Of a stretch of 64,000 bases of DNA, positions 29,469 to 41,300 are shown piece by piece. Source of the DNA: Fratercula arctica (Eukaryota > Chordata > Aves > Charadriiformes > Alcidae); the NCBI GenBank assembly GCA_947846985.1, contig CANTUZ010000005.1, positions 21,362,389 through 21,426,388 on the forward strand. Reading direction: 5' to 3'. A program made the translations under genes and the position numbers. The notes beneath the pieces are model-generated. The model had not been told where the DNA came from. It did not search any database and saw nothing but the letters and a program-made list of their open reading frames with translations. Within the stretch, counting starts at the first letter, position 1. Each line of letters starts with the position of its first letter.

Positions 29469-31354
29469 GTAAGATTAATTTTCCCAAACTCACGGGTCTA
29501 ACATAAGCATCCATTCAGGATTCTAACTGTTCTTCATATATATATATATATATATGAATTTTAGTTTCAAATGGTGAAAAACAGCCTTAACCATAAGCCT
29601 GACTAAGCTATCCACTGATTCTGTCTTTCTTTCCCTCTTTCTTACTCTGTTGTTCAAATTAAACTTCTCTGTAGCTACATAAATTGTTGACCATGTAATT
29701 ATAGATATGGGGAAGGTTGGGGAGGAGAGTATCTTTAATCCATATTCAGAACGAAAACAGGAAAGAAACTGGTGGAGCATACTTTTTTTTGCTGCATAAA
29801 TACCGTTTTGACTTGCACTGTTTCCATTGTGTCTACTTCACCTTCAAACAGTGGTCACTGCAAGGTGCCACAGGGAGGAAGAGATGGACTTAAACCCATG
29901 GCTGAATTGGCTGTTCTGAGAGTTCAGTCTTAACAAGCTGATGCTTATAATCCTGGATGTATCTTTCTATGAGAAATCTGTATAACAAAATCCAAGGAAC
30001 TCTTGCTGCTAGAGCTGCTTTGTATGCAGTCTGTTGTAGGACCTGGGTCCAAGAGAGAAACATGGACGGGTGCATTTGCATCATCCCTTGGTTGATGGGA
30101 CAACGTGCATATTCTGTCTTTAGGACCAAGGGATAGCTGAAACAGACGCTTGACTATGAGCTGGCACCATGGCTTCTTATTACTGTACAAAATTTCGGGA
30201 GCCTATTCAGTAGCGTAGCTCTTCCCCTATGAAGCCTCAGGACCCTTGGCTGTACCCACTCAGTGGCTAACCATTGCCACTGGGTGTCATGATTTGGGCT
30301 GGGTTGGCAGTTGGATATTAAGATAGAAGTCTTGATGAAAAACAAAGGAGCAGCAGACAGTTGCAAGAATAAGTAGAGGGCTGGCAGTCATTACCAAATA
30401 GGAAAGTGCTCACAGAACTTGGCCCTTCTCATAATGCAAGAACCTAAGTGGTGTGGTGGGAGCTCTAGATGCTTTTAGAGCCTACTATAAACATGTGTGT
30501 GTGTTGTATGCACTGTAGGACCTTGTGGAGCTGCATCCAGCTTACTAGGGGCATAACAATTCAAATCAGGAGCTGATGCATTTGGAGCTTCTAGCTAATA
30601 ATTTAGTTCTCTTACATGAGAACTGCTCTGCAAGCTGGACCAAGGCAATGTATGTATGGCTATTCAGGAGGTCCACTTCACAGCACCACCAGTGCTGTGA
30701 TACAAAACATGAACGTGGATCTTCTCCTCCAGAAGGAAAGAATCTTTCCCCTTTTGACATTAAACAACCTATACTGTGAACCTTGCAGGATTGCTGGTTA
30801 CTAGCCCTCCTAAGACAGTATCTTTACTGATCATTTAATATGCTTTGACTCGACGGAGATTACAAATTAAGTCCTTTTTGCTGAAACATAGGCTTCTGCA
30901 TATAGGTAAGAAATTTAGTAGTTATTTAGCAAGGTTATATTATACAGGGCTACATAGGATAGCGTAGACTATATAAGGTTTTATAATATGCCACGTTACT
31001 ACACTTTTGTTAACATGTCAGATGATCGGCTTCACTTTGTTAGTTATCCTAGGAGGTTCTTGCTGATTTGATCCTAGTTTTGCCCTAGCAGGACCAATTT
31101 GACAAAGGATGGGGAGTTACTGGGATCAGAATTTCATTTTAGCTCCACTGAGTAGGATGTATAACAACAAGAAGGAAGAATCAGAGATGTGCAGACTTGC
31201 ATTTTACCCAGAGCAGCAAAGCAGGTGTTCTAGTGCCTACTTGGTCATACTATAAAATGCAATGCATCTTCATGTCTTACTTCTTTTGGTTTTCTTAAGA
31301 TGCTCAAATGCTCCCATGCAAGTAGTACTTAATCTTTTCTTTCTTTCTGTGCAG
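29469..31354 (+). other. LRP5: LRP5 intron 18
   Basis: A GT-AG intron of 1886 bases (gtaaga...tgtgcag). It holds a short AT microsatellite at 29536-29555. Nothing else was recognised. Confidence 0.85.
29536..29555. repeat. AT dinucleotide microsatellite
   Basis: Ten uninterrupted AT units, located 67 bases into intron 18. Likely length-polymorphic between individuals. Confidence 0.95.
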
Positions 31355-31465
31355 CGATTTGTCTACCCAATCAGTTCCGATGTGCAAGCGGCCAGTGCAT
31401 CCTCCTGAAGCAACAGTGTGACTCCTTTCCAGATTGCCTTGATGGTTCCGATGAGCTGATGTGTG
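31355..31465 (+). CDS. LRP5: LRP5 exon 19 (LDLa repeat 3)
   Basis: A 111-nt exon, acceptor tgtgcag and donor gtgaga, encoding w808-w844 plus one base. It is the third LDL-receptor class A module: [20 protein letters not shown], then [16 protein letters not shown], with six cysteines and the D..SDE calcium site. The final codon is completed by exon 20, just before the juxtamembrane linker. Length equals human exon 19. Confidence 0.96.
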
Positions 31466-34400
31466 GTGAGATGTCTTTCCTTGAGATTCAAGCACTGTAT
31501 TCAGGCGTAATGTCCTACATGCCTATGCAGAGCCCCAGTCTTTGCATAGTAATATTCTTTCAGGGAAGCCCAGTGAATCTAGGCCAAATACTCTCACAGT
31601 TGTATTTGGCTGCTAAATATAGTCATGCTTTTCCATTGGGCTGTGCAGCAAAAGAGTGTGAGCTTGCAGCATGGTGTAGCAAGTCTGTAATGCTGTTATT
31701 CTAGGTAATGCAGGAACAGCAGTAGTGAAGATGAACTGAAATCCCAATGTCACTTCAAGCTAGTTCTAAAATGTTGTGTGGGATACAACATGGCCTTGTT
31801 TAAACAGCCCTCCGGATCTATACCCAGCGGGACCTGCTTCTACTGTCCTCAGATAGTAGAGCAGAGCTGCTCTACTTGCTGAGACAGCTTGCAGAGCTGC
31901 TGCTATTCTTGGGGTGGCTTTTAAAAATGTGCAGCCCTATCCACTGCAAGTACAGGGTCAAGCTGAAGGCTAACTATGTGGAGGTACTAGCATGCAATAA
32001 GCAAGTGTCTACATGTGACCACAAGCTGGTCTCTTACAGTGCAGGCAGGAAAAAAATATAAGGAGAGACCTTTCCCCTTTCTGGGGAAAATGTTACTTTG
32101 AATTGTCATGGCAGTAGGTATATGCAAGTTACAGGCATGCTAACAGCAGTTGCTGTATTAGTCCTTAGCTGAGTGTGTTATTTTGTAGTCTGAAGTGGAC
32201 AGTAAAATTCGCTTACTTATGCTTTGCTCGCAACTTCCCTCTTCTTGCACCATTGGGGTGACTAGTACATGAAGTTTTCAGGGAATGGGGTGTATAAAGG
32301 GAGCATTTCTGCCCCTCTGCTGCGTTCTCTTGAGACCCCACCTGAAGTATTGCGTCCAGCTCTGGGGCCCCCAACATAAGAAGGACATGGACCTGTTGGA
32401 GTGTGTCCCGAGGAGGGCCGCAAAGATGATCAGGGGGCTGGAGCACCTCTCCTATGGGGACAGGCTGAGAGAGTTGGGGTTGTTCAGCCTGGAGAAGAGC
32501 AGGCTCCGGGGAGACCTTATAGCAGCCTTTCAGTACCTAAACGGGACCTACAGGAAAGATGAGGAGGGACTCTTTATCAGGGAGTGTAGTGATATGATGG
32601 GGGGGTAATGGTTTTAAACTGCAAGAGAGTAGATTTAGAGTAGATATTAGGAGAATATTCTTTACTGTCAGGATTGGTGAGATCCTGGAGCAGGTTGCCC
32701 AGGGAAGTTGTGGATACCCTATCCTTGGAGGTGTTCAAGACCAGGTGGGATGGGGCTTTGATCAGCCTGGTCTAGTGGGAGGTGTCCCTGTCCATGGCAG
32801 GGGGGTTGGAACTAGATGGTCTTTAAGGTCCCTTCCAACTCTAACCATTCTATGATTCTATGATTTAGTAGCTCACGAGTGGTTTAGCCAAATAGTTGGA
32901 ACATAGCCTTTTAGAACAAAAGCAAATAAAAAATAGGACCCTGCTAATTGAAGGTTTTTAATATCTTAGAGTCTTGTCAGGTTTTGAAGCCCCATTTGTC
33001 AGAAGCTGTGCCGCTGCTGGGATGAGAGGAGGGATCACCAGGTCTGGTCACGGTATCCTTGTTTCTTCCTTCCATCCTCACAGTGGGTACAGCAAAGAAA
33101 AGTGTATTTCATGAGCAAGAGTGGTGAAAGAAGTCCAAATGGTGAATAGAAGAAAAGGCTAAAAAAATGGCAAAAAAAATATGTTTCTCTCTCCTGTTGG
33201 ACATTTCAGACTGAACACACATGCTTCTCCCACAATTTCCATTTATCTTTCAGCTCTCATCCAGTTCCCCCAATTCCCTGGATAACGTAAAGCCACTTCT
33301 TCCTTTTTTTCTTTTTTAGTTTATTTTCACAAACATTTGTGCTGCTAAGTTAATGCAGTTGTTTCCTGTTTGCACTTCGGGTCCAGTCCTGCAATTAGGT
33401 CTTAACTGATTTAAATGCGTCTTTACGTAGACAGAAGAGTGTCTTCTCTGGAGTCTCTCTGTGGAACAAAGGTGGTTTCTTGCTCGACTGAGGGAAAGAA
33501 CTCAAGTAGGAAATAAAAATGATTGCTACTTTCTAGATAAGGATCTTGCATTCAAAAGAAGCTAGGTTTAACAAAAATGAGAATTGTGTGTTTTAAATTG
33601 GCTAGAATATGTTTTAATTTTGGCTTTACTTCTTTTCTGATACCATATCTGAAATAATCTGACTCTTTGAAAGTTAGGGCTGTAGCTGACATAAAAGCTG
33701 TCATGCACTAATAAGTGTGAAAAGTAGATAAAGACTTTAAGACAGAAATTAATTCTTGATGCTGAGCTGTTAAGAGTTTTTTGGTAGATCTTTGTATTGC
33801 CTTTATGTTCCTTCTCAAATTTCAGTTGTTTTTCTCCAGAACCACTGGGGAAAAATTTTATGAAGCGAAGGCACGAATCTTATATGAACCATTTCGCTTC
33901 TTAAAACTTTATTAAGGGGGGAAGGGGTCTATAGTTTGATCTGAACATGTAAAATTGATAGATTTTGGACCAGTTTTTTTGATTTTTCATTTTATGAATA
34001 AATATATTTGTGTACGTAAAAAAATAAAATTATAAATGTTGTGTGAATCACGTGGCAAAATTATTTTCACTGAAGAAAGTCATATACGCAGAAAACAGAG
34101 GTGTCAGGTTTATTTGGCAAGAATTTTGAATGTGTTACCCATAGTCAGAGGGAGATATCATTGAGCTCATCTCAAATTTTGCAGCAGTTTTTATTAACAT
34201 TAACATTATATAGGAGAAAAAGAAATAAGGAGTAGAAAGTATTTGAGGTATTCTGGATTGTGTTTTCTTTCCAATTTGCAAGGGTTTTTTTGGAGAGCAA
34301 GTCATATTTTAGGATGGAAAAGTGTTCTATTTTAAGGCCCATATTAGCTGGGAAGACATTCACTGCTTAATACATATGGTAGTTTCCCTACTGGTAAAAT

Positions 34401-34758
34401 CTTTTAATTTTTTTATGTTATTGGCTAGCTCAAATGGCTTTTGAGAGAGCAGGTTACTCTCTGATTAAGGACTTCATGTATATAAGTAATCCTGTTACGA
34501 GATGAAATGCTAGACAGAAAGGAGAGTACTTTGCTAATACTGCCTTATATACATGGAGGGGAAGAGGAGGCATGAAGTCTTGTGCATTGAATCAGAATAT
34601 ATGGAGTTACAGATGCCTGGGTTTGATGCAGATACTTTCAAAGACACTGCCTGAATGACTGTGAGCTGACTGATTTGCTGCACAAACTCCAGGCCAGCAA
34701 AATATATATTGCCCTGTCTTTAATGGCTTCTTTTGTTTTTTTTCTCCTCTTTTTCCAG
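31466..34758 (+). other. LRP5: LRP5 intron 19
   Basis: A GT-AG intron of 3293 bases (gtgaga...ttttccag). It contains the CR1 fragment at 32300-32865. The remaining sequence is AT-rich, notably 33900-34330, with no gene or RNA recognised. Confidence 0.85.
32300..32865 (+). mobile_element. CR1 LINE 3' fragment
   Basis: About 565 bases of CR1, sense to LRP5. The 5' part keeps an open frame for the ORF2 C-terminus: LRPHLKYCVQLWGPQHKKDM, then [20 protein letters not shown] and RGDLIAAFQYL. It then enters the 3' UTR and ends ATTCTATGATTCTATGA. By its tail it groups with the copy at 16411. A dead fragment. Confidence 0.95.
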
Positions 34759-34995
34759 AAAAAACAAAGCCAGCCTCAGATGAGTCACAGCCACACAGTA
34801 GTGCCATCGGTCCTGTCATTGGTATAATACTGTCACTTTTTGTCATGGGAGGAATGTACTTTGTTTGCCAACGAGTGGTGTGTCAGCGCTATGCTGGGCC
34901 CAATAGTCCTTTTCCACATGAGTATGTCAGTGGCACCCCTCACGTCCCTCTTAATTTTATTGCTCCAGGAAGTTCTCAACATGGCACTTTTACTG
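34759..34995 (+). CDS. LRP5: LRP5 exon 20 (transmembrane helix and start of tail)
   Basis: A 237-nt exon, acceptor ttttccag and donor gtaagg, encoding w845-w923 plus one base. A short acidic and polar linker precedes the single transmembrane helix at about w861-w881 ([20 protein letters not shown]), followed by the cytosolic stop-transfer CQRVVCQRY. The tail begins [20 protein letters not shown]. The RVVCQRYAG segment is LRP5-type. A second donor, gtaagg, lies nine bases downstream (after 35004). Its use would insert GKD in frame between TG and the exon 21 sequence. Confidence 0.96.
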
Positions 34996-37421
34996 GTAAG
35001 GATGGTAAGGACCTTGCATCTAATCAGTACCATTACATTGTCTGGATTTGGGGTTTTAAAGGTTATTGAGAGTGCTAGATGTGGAGTTCTCAAAGAGCGG
35101 AAATCAGATGATGTTGGTCTGCTCAGTGGTTTTGGTACGAATCTGTCATTTGGATGAGATATGCAAAAACTATTAGATGCATTTCATTAGGCATCTTGCC
35201 AGATTTTCAAGTGCAATTTTCGTGCTAGGCTGCATCTGCATAGGTATCTATCTTTTTGATAGAAAATCTACAGTATTTTGCCAGTGAAAACATCCTCTTT
35301 AAATAGTTCATTCTGGTGTATGTAATAAAGCCTGGGTTTTCTGTAGTGCTTCTCACCTAAGGCCTGCAAAACACTATGAAGAGTCACGAACCATGTGCAA
35401 TATTGAACACTAAAAAAGCATGTGCCGTTCAGTGTTCTAGTGAGAGCCCTGTTGAGTTGTTCTTTGTTTCTTGTACTCAGATGTCCTTGTTTCTGTCCTG
35501 CCCATCAAAGGTCTTTACACGGTTTTGTCCTGTCTGCTGTGGATAGATTGAGTTATTCCACAGTGGAAAGAACAGAGGAAAGAAGTGAAGCAGATTAGTT
35601 TACTATAATACAAAAAAGCAGGAGATAACTGTCCCTCCCCAAAATTACAACAGCAAACGTGGAAGAACACAAGCAGTTTGGGTGTGTTTTTGTAGTCTGG
35701 CTGCTCATTGCCTGAAGTGTAATGAAGACATCCCCTTTGGTTTAGCCCATCTCTGAGACAGCTTTCCTGTTTGCTTTTGGACAAGTATTTATTCTCTCTG
35801 TGTCTCAGTCGTTCATCTGTAAAACAGGAAAGCTTCTCTACGTCGCAAAGGACTCAAAGCATCCATTCCGAGAAGTGCATGCAGCTATGATGCCGAGATC
35901 GAAGGAGGACTTGAAGTATACATAAAAGCTTCAGATATTCAGCTAATAGCTAAGAACCCAGAAACCTCATATACACATCAAAGTAAACACTTAAATGATG
36001 TACCTCAAATTATTTTACAAATGTAAAATATACTTTTCATAGAGGAAATAACAAATTCTTAAGTACAAAGCCCTGAGAAGAAAGAATATCTCTTCATGTT
36101 ATTCAGAAAGCTGGAAAGTAAGTGTTTGCCTGTAAACCTGCCAGGCAGGGTCAGAATACAAGAAATCCATACTTTGGAGTGCTTGGAGTCTGCTTTTCAT
36201 TCCAGATGAAAATCAGATAGATGATAAACTTAAAACAAATGAAAAGATGTAGCACTTCTTCATATTAAATAAGTTTTTGAGATGAGCTAATTGTTGTTTT
36301 CTTCTAGCCATGGCTTTGAAGATAGCTAGATGCAAGTTAGGTTTAGCCTTTCTCGCACTTTAATGACTATGATCAGCTCTTTCTCCTTAAATTATGTTTT
36401 TATGGTTATCAAGAGATTTTTGTGGTAGGAAATAAAATTTGAGGATTAAATCATTGCAGGTGAAATCTTTGCAGTGGTGTTTTAAATTGGACTTTTTTAA
36501 TTAAAGCAAGTATCAGTGTTTTTTGTCTGTATGTCTGTAGGTGCTAAACTAAGATTTCATTTTGATTCTCATTCGTATTTGTTAGTTTTTTCTAATCCAT
36601 ATTGCTGTGACAAGTTACAACAGCTGAAAACATTACCATTGATGTTAATTCTAAAGAAAAGACACAGATTCCTAGTGCCGTGGCATTTCCAAAAAAGATA
36701 AATAGTCATGAATGATGATCACAAATAGAGTCACTCTGCTTGTAACAAATATTTCCTGCGTCTGAAAAATTTCTGAAACTTCCCAAACTAAACTCTTCCA
36801 TTAGCACTGAATAGGCTGACAGGAAAAAGCTGGAAATGTATTGTCTGATTTAAGTGTACATTGAAGTAAAACAGATTGGAGAATGTTGTTTTCCCTTTTC
36901 CGGTCACCCAGGTTTCCTTCCTTTTGCCTCTGCTGATTTTCAGTTTAAGCAGTGATTTTTTTCAGTAAATTAATTTTTGCTGTTGTTCATGTACTTACAA
37001 TTGAATTTCTTTGGAAGGAAATGAAAACTTTGGAGGTCTCGAGCTTGTTTTTCTTGGGCAATGTATAATGCTTTTTTCTGCAAATGCCTGAGTTTGTTTA
37101 ATTGGAAAATTTCTTAGTTAATGATTTGGGTGAAAAGTTTCGGTCAGCTGTTCTGGAGATTCCTTTCTCAGCAGAGTGTGAGAGCAGGTTGTGAGGAGTT
37201 CAGTGCTGCAGTAAGACAATAGGTGGTCTGGGGGTGAGATGTTTTCTTCACAAAATATGTGGTTCCTTGTGATCCTGAAGTTTTTACATAAAACACTGTT
37301 CCCAAAGTGACAACCAGTAGCATTGCATGGGTTTGCCAAGCTGTGGATTTGTTTTCTGTTTTGCATTGGTAGATAAAATTGTGGTTTACCTAATGCTGTT
37401 TTCCTTTCTATCTCACTGCAG
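34996..37421 (+). other. LRP5: LRP5 intron 20
   Basis: A GT-AG intron of 2426 bases (gtaagg...cactgcag). It opens with a tandem pair of identical gtaagg donors nine bases apart. No repeat element or RNA gene was recognised. Confidence 0.85.
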
Positions 37422-37561
37422 GCATCTCTTGTGGAAAGTCCATGATTAGCTCCATGAGTCTCATGGGAGGAAGCAGTGGTGCCCCCTTATATGACAGAAA
37501 CCATGTTACTGGAGCCTCTTCGAGTAGCTCATCAAGCACTAAAGCCACTTTCTACCCACAG
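37422..37561 (+). CDS. LRP5: LRP5 exon 21 (cytosolic tail, serine-rich)
   Basis: A 140-nt exon, acceptor cactgcag and donor gtatgt, encoding w924-w970 and ending in phase 0. It reads [14 protein letters not shown], then [20 protein letters not shown]. In the LRP5/6 family this part contains the serine/threonine cluster just before the first PPPSP motif, a region phosphorylated by casein kinase 1 in activated receptors (family knowledge). Seven consecutive serines are seen here. Confidence 0.95.
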
Positions 37562-40199
37562 GTATGTCTTGAAAATATACCTGTGAGTTAGGTATCTCCC
37601 GCTTCTGAAGAAAAGGAAGATGAAAATTGGTGCTACTAAATAGAATGTTAATAACATTTTTTCTTGGGTGTTACTGTTTATGATATACAGGCCCAGTCTG
37701 ACACCCACTGAAGTTCACGAAAGGGCTTTGTTGTAGTCCATCAGGATTACACAATGCTATATAGTGTTTAAAATGTTTTGTTATTAGAATGATACCCAAC
37801 GGGGTTGTTCCTTGGCACTTCTTCTTTCTTCGCTCCCTGGGAGATGGTACCTCTCTGTTCTTTGTAAACTCTGATGTCGGTGACCCAGTGACATTTTGCA
37901 CTGCGTAACGCTGCAGGCACACAGGGAATAAAAAGACAAACAAGATGTGACAGGACTGGAATGCAAACCCATAAGGAACAAGCTTGGCTTGCTGTTTTAG
38001 ATAGAGTGTGGATTGTTGATTCAGAAAACCAACTGTATGCACTGGGAGAAAACATTGGTACCAGCAGAGCTTTCTTTGCTTGTTGTTTTTCAGCTGTATT
38101 TTAGCTCCCATTTCTGGCTTTCAGCTGTTGGAAGTGACAGGTTTTTAGTCCCCATATCAGAGTTTCATGAATTCAAATGTGTATAGTATGTTTCTCTAAG
38201 AATATGTAAAAGAGACATACAGAGGTTACAGTTTGCCAGTGTTTTGTCATATGACCTTTTTTTTCCTTAGTGTTTCTGAGCAATACATACATTCAGTCTT
38301 CTGCTCACACAAGCTTGCATTACCGTCTCAATGAAGCCATCAAGCAGCTAGTCACAGCTAGCAGATATTTGGACCTCAGCAGCCCTCCTAATTTTGCGTG
38401 TCTCATGTTTCACCAGTGTCTCTGTAACATGCTGAACAATTTCATGCTAGTACCTGATTGATGTGTCAGTGCCAAACTAGAAAGGATGAACAGAAAAAAC
38501 TTAGCTGAATTTATATAAAAAAAACCCGTACTTAAATAAATACGGAAAGAGGAAAGAAGCCCAAGAGCTGTTCTGCCTGTGCCATTCTATGGAATCTGTG
38601 TTGGCCAAAAGATCAGTTCCTGTGTTGGATTTCTGGTCTAATCTAATCTGACTGTTACGGGGAATTCTTCTTTCACACTTCTCACTCCAGGCCATGTCAG
38701 CCAGGGCCTGCAGGGATGATACCAGCTTTTCCTTCAGGAAAGGCATGCTAAATTCTTAGAAGGAAGCTGTTTCAAGGGCTTTGTTACATTAAAGTTACTG
38801 CTTAATCCAAATATTTTGGTCAGTTCTACCTAGTAGCTAATGACCCAGCTTTAGGTAAATAATAAAAAGAAGAGATCTGGCCACCTAGTTGTCTTGGCTT
38901 TTTTGTTTTGTTTTGTTTAACACATCTTAGTGGTACTAAGAGATGGTACAGGGAATAGAGACTAGGAAAGAATTGATGTCACTGGAGTTATGCCAGTTTA
39001 TATACCTGAGAACCTGGCTGACGCTCTGCTGTATTTGATCTGAATGTGAAGTGTTATTGATGCATCTCAGGGTGACAGTAAGAGAGAATCCAGAAATAGT
39101 ATGGAGTACTCCTCAAAGGAAGAAGATTTCTGGAAGATACTCTTGGGGCAATTACTCATCATTCTCCACAGCTGGTAATGGGTGGCGTTCAAGCTTGTCT
39201 CGCCTCACATGAATCTGGATACAGGGCTTGTCAATATTAGTAACAGCAAGCTCAACTCAACGGCCAGGAATCATTTTGCTAGACGCCGGACAGTGAAGAT
39301 CAAAACAATGATCTCCACTCCAGTGATTCTGCAGTATTATTATGAGAGAAGAGCAGAGGCAGAGGCAGGATGCTATCATGGTCACTGTGGCAGGCCACGG
39401 CTTGGCAGAACGCCCAGGACAGGCTGTGTACAAGATGCTCACATCAGTAGCAAGGCCCTACCATCAACAGCAATGCTATAATTTTCCACGTTGGAAGGGA
39501 TGAAGCGCTCTCCTCATTTTTAGGTCAATGTCCTGCTGGCCATGTCAGGGGTTCAGCTTCCTGCTAGGGAATCCGAAAGAATTATGAAGCACATTAAACT
39601 GTTTTCCTAGCGTGAGGGTTACCAGCAACTGCGTATAAGCATGCAGATGCTAGTGCAGACTATAACTATTTGTTAGCTCTTAGGCTTTTCGCATTGTGAA
39701 CTGTGCCAAAATGTTATGTTTACAGAACGGCAGTAAAAAGGAAGTAGTATTCAGGGAAGGAGGAAGTGTATTAGTTATAGTAAAGGAAGTTGGCCTCCTG
39801 ACCCTACTATTGACTGGGAGTACGTTTAGGGGCTGGGAGTGGAACAGACTTTATTTCCCATTAGCATCTGTTGGGGATCATATCAGTCCTTAGGTCGAAG
39901 GAAGTGCACTGACATTCAGCAAAACTGGGTCTAATTTCCAGCTTTACCGCAGCCTTCCAGCATAACAACGGATGTGGCAAGGAAGAAAAGTTCTGTGCTT
40001 TGAGAGCTTTGAAGCCCAGAGTAAAGTCTCCTAATGAACTTTGGTGATCTTAAAAAATGCTTAAACCCACCCAAGCAGCAAGGAGAGGAAACTAAAATAA
40101 GGATGAGTGACAGGGTGAAGGTATAAGTAATATTTTCAAAACAAGTAGAGTTGTATAATTAACCCAAACTTTCGCACTGTTTTTTCCTATTCTTCCTAG
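37562..40199 (+). other. LRP5: LRP5 intron 21
   Basis: A GT-AG intron of 2638 bases (gtatgt...ttcctag). Two plus-strand ORFs (38270-38461 and 39182-39481) have somewhat protein-like composition, but neither is in a spliceable relation to the flanking exons or matches a family I know. No transposable element was recognised. Confidence 0.8.
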
Positions 40200-40297
40200 A
40201 TCTTGAACCCACCTCCTTCCCCAGCTACTGATCGCTCCCTGTATAATGCAGAGATGTTTTATTCCTCAAACATTCCTTCAACGACGAGATCTTACAG
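40200..40297 (+). CDS. LRP5: LRP5 exon 22 (first PPPSP motif)
   Basis: A 98-nt exon, acceptor ttcctag and donor gtacag, encoding w971-w1002 plus two bases. It reads [20 protein letters not shown], then [17 protein letters not shown] at w974-w978 is the first of the tail motifs whose phosphorylation by GSK3 and CK1 recruits Axin and inhibits GSK3 in Wnt/beta-catenin signalling (family knowledge). Length equals human exon 22. Confidence 0.96.
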
Positions 40298-40835
40298 GTA
40301 CAGCTCAAATAAAAAAGTTTGATAAATCTTCTATTTATCTGTCCTTTAGTTTTGAATCTTAAGCAAAATGTTCTTGTTCAGACTTTACCTGGTTGGAAAC
40401 AACCTTTCCCTGTCTTAATAAATGACCATTGAAATGGAGGTTATGCCAGTTTTGATGTTAAACATTGATTTAGCAGCTTTCAATGCAGTGTTGCTGAGTA
40501 GTAATGCAATATATATAGGTTATATTGCTATGTAACGGTCACTTAGCATCCTGTATAGAGAAGGCTGGTGTTTTCGGTTCAGTTCCTCAAGCTTATCTTA
40601 AAATCTTTGATGAACCAACCTATTTGTTAGTAACTGGGCTAAACAGTCACGGTGGTCTCCTGGCTGGTCAGGGCCTGGAAGAAGGCTGAGGGTAATCGTG
40701 CCCTTCAAATTTAACACAGTTCAGGTACTTCTTGCTGGGTTCCTATGAAAACCTGTTCATTTTCAATCTCTTTTTCTTTCTTTTTTACCCAGATTGCAAC
40801 TAATGCCTGTGCTTGTTTGTTTTTTGGTTTTTTAG
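40298..40835 (+). other. LRP5: LRP5 intron 22
   Basis: A GT-AG intron of 538 bases (gtacag...ttttttag). A strong T-rich tract precedes the acceptor. Nothing else seen. Confidence 0.9.
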
Positions 40836-41097
40836 GCCATACCTTATACGAGGGATAGCTCCACCCACAACCCCGTGCAGCACAGATGTTTGTGACAGTG
40901 ACTATACTACTAGTCGATGGAAGGCCAACAAATACTATATAGATCTAAATTCAGACTCAGACCCTTATCCCCCTCCGCCCACACCTCGCAGTCAGTACAT
41001 GTCGGCAGAAGAAAGTTGCCCTCCATCTCCTGCCACGGAACGAAGCTATTTTCACCTCTATCCCCCTCCACCCTCTCCTTGTACAGACTCCTCATGA
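40836..41097 (+). CDS. LRP5: LRP5 exon 23, terminal coding part
   Basis: The final 262 coding nt, including TGA at 41095-41097; acceptor ttttttag. It encodes w1003-w1089. It carries four more tail motifs: PPTTP (w1012-1016), PPPTP (w1049-1053), CPPSP (w1064-1068) and PPPSP (w1080-1084), ending CTDSS. With exon 22 this gives the full set of five motifs known from LRP5/6. [23 protein letters not shown] and [12 protein letters not shown] match LRP5; LRP6 has a different and longer tail here. No disruption is seen. Confidence 0.97.
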
Positions 41098-41300
41098 CCT
41101 CAACAGAAGGAACTTTTCCTGTAAATATTTTAAAATATGAACAGATTTAAAATATATATTTTATGATTTAAAAATAAACCGGGGTGGGAATTAAAAAAAA
41201 AGAAATGTGAATAAAAATGGGTTGGAGGGATGGGGCTGTGAAAAATTGTACAGAGGAAGAATATTTATAAAATCGATTTTTTTAACTTAATTTCCATTCT
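41098..41300 (+). other. LRP5: LRP5 proximal 3' UTR
   Basis: An AU-rich stretch directly after the stop, including TGTAAATATTTTAAAATATG, TTTATGATTTAAAAATAAAC and GAATATTTATAAAATC. It resembles the short human LRP5 3' UTR as I remember it, so the main transcript probably ends within it. The end coordinate is approximate. Confidence 0.7.
41173..41215 (+). promoter_or_regulatory. LRP5: Polyadenylation signals for LRP5
   Basis: Two AATAAA hexamers at 41173-41178 and 41210-41215, 76 and 113 bases after the stop. The second is followed by a G/T-rich run (GGGTTGGAGGGATGGGGCTGTG region) suited to a downstream element. Cleavage probably falls between 41225 and 41300. Confidence 0.65.
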
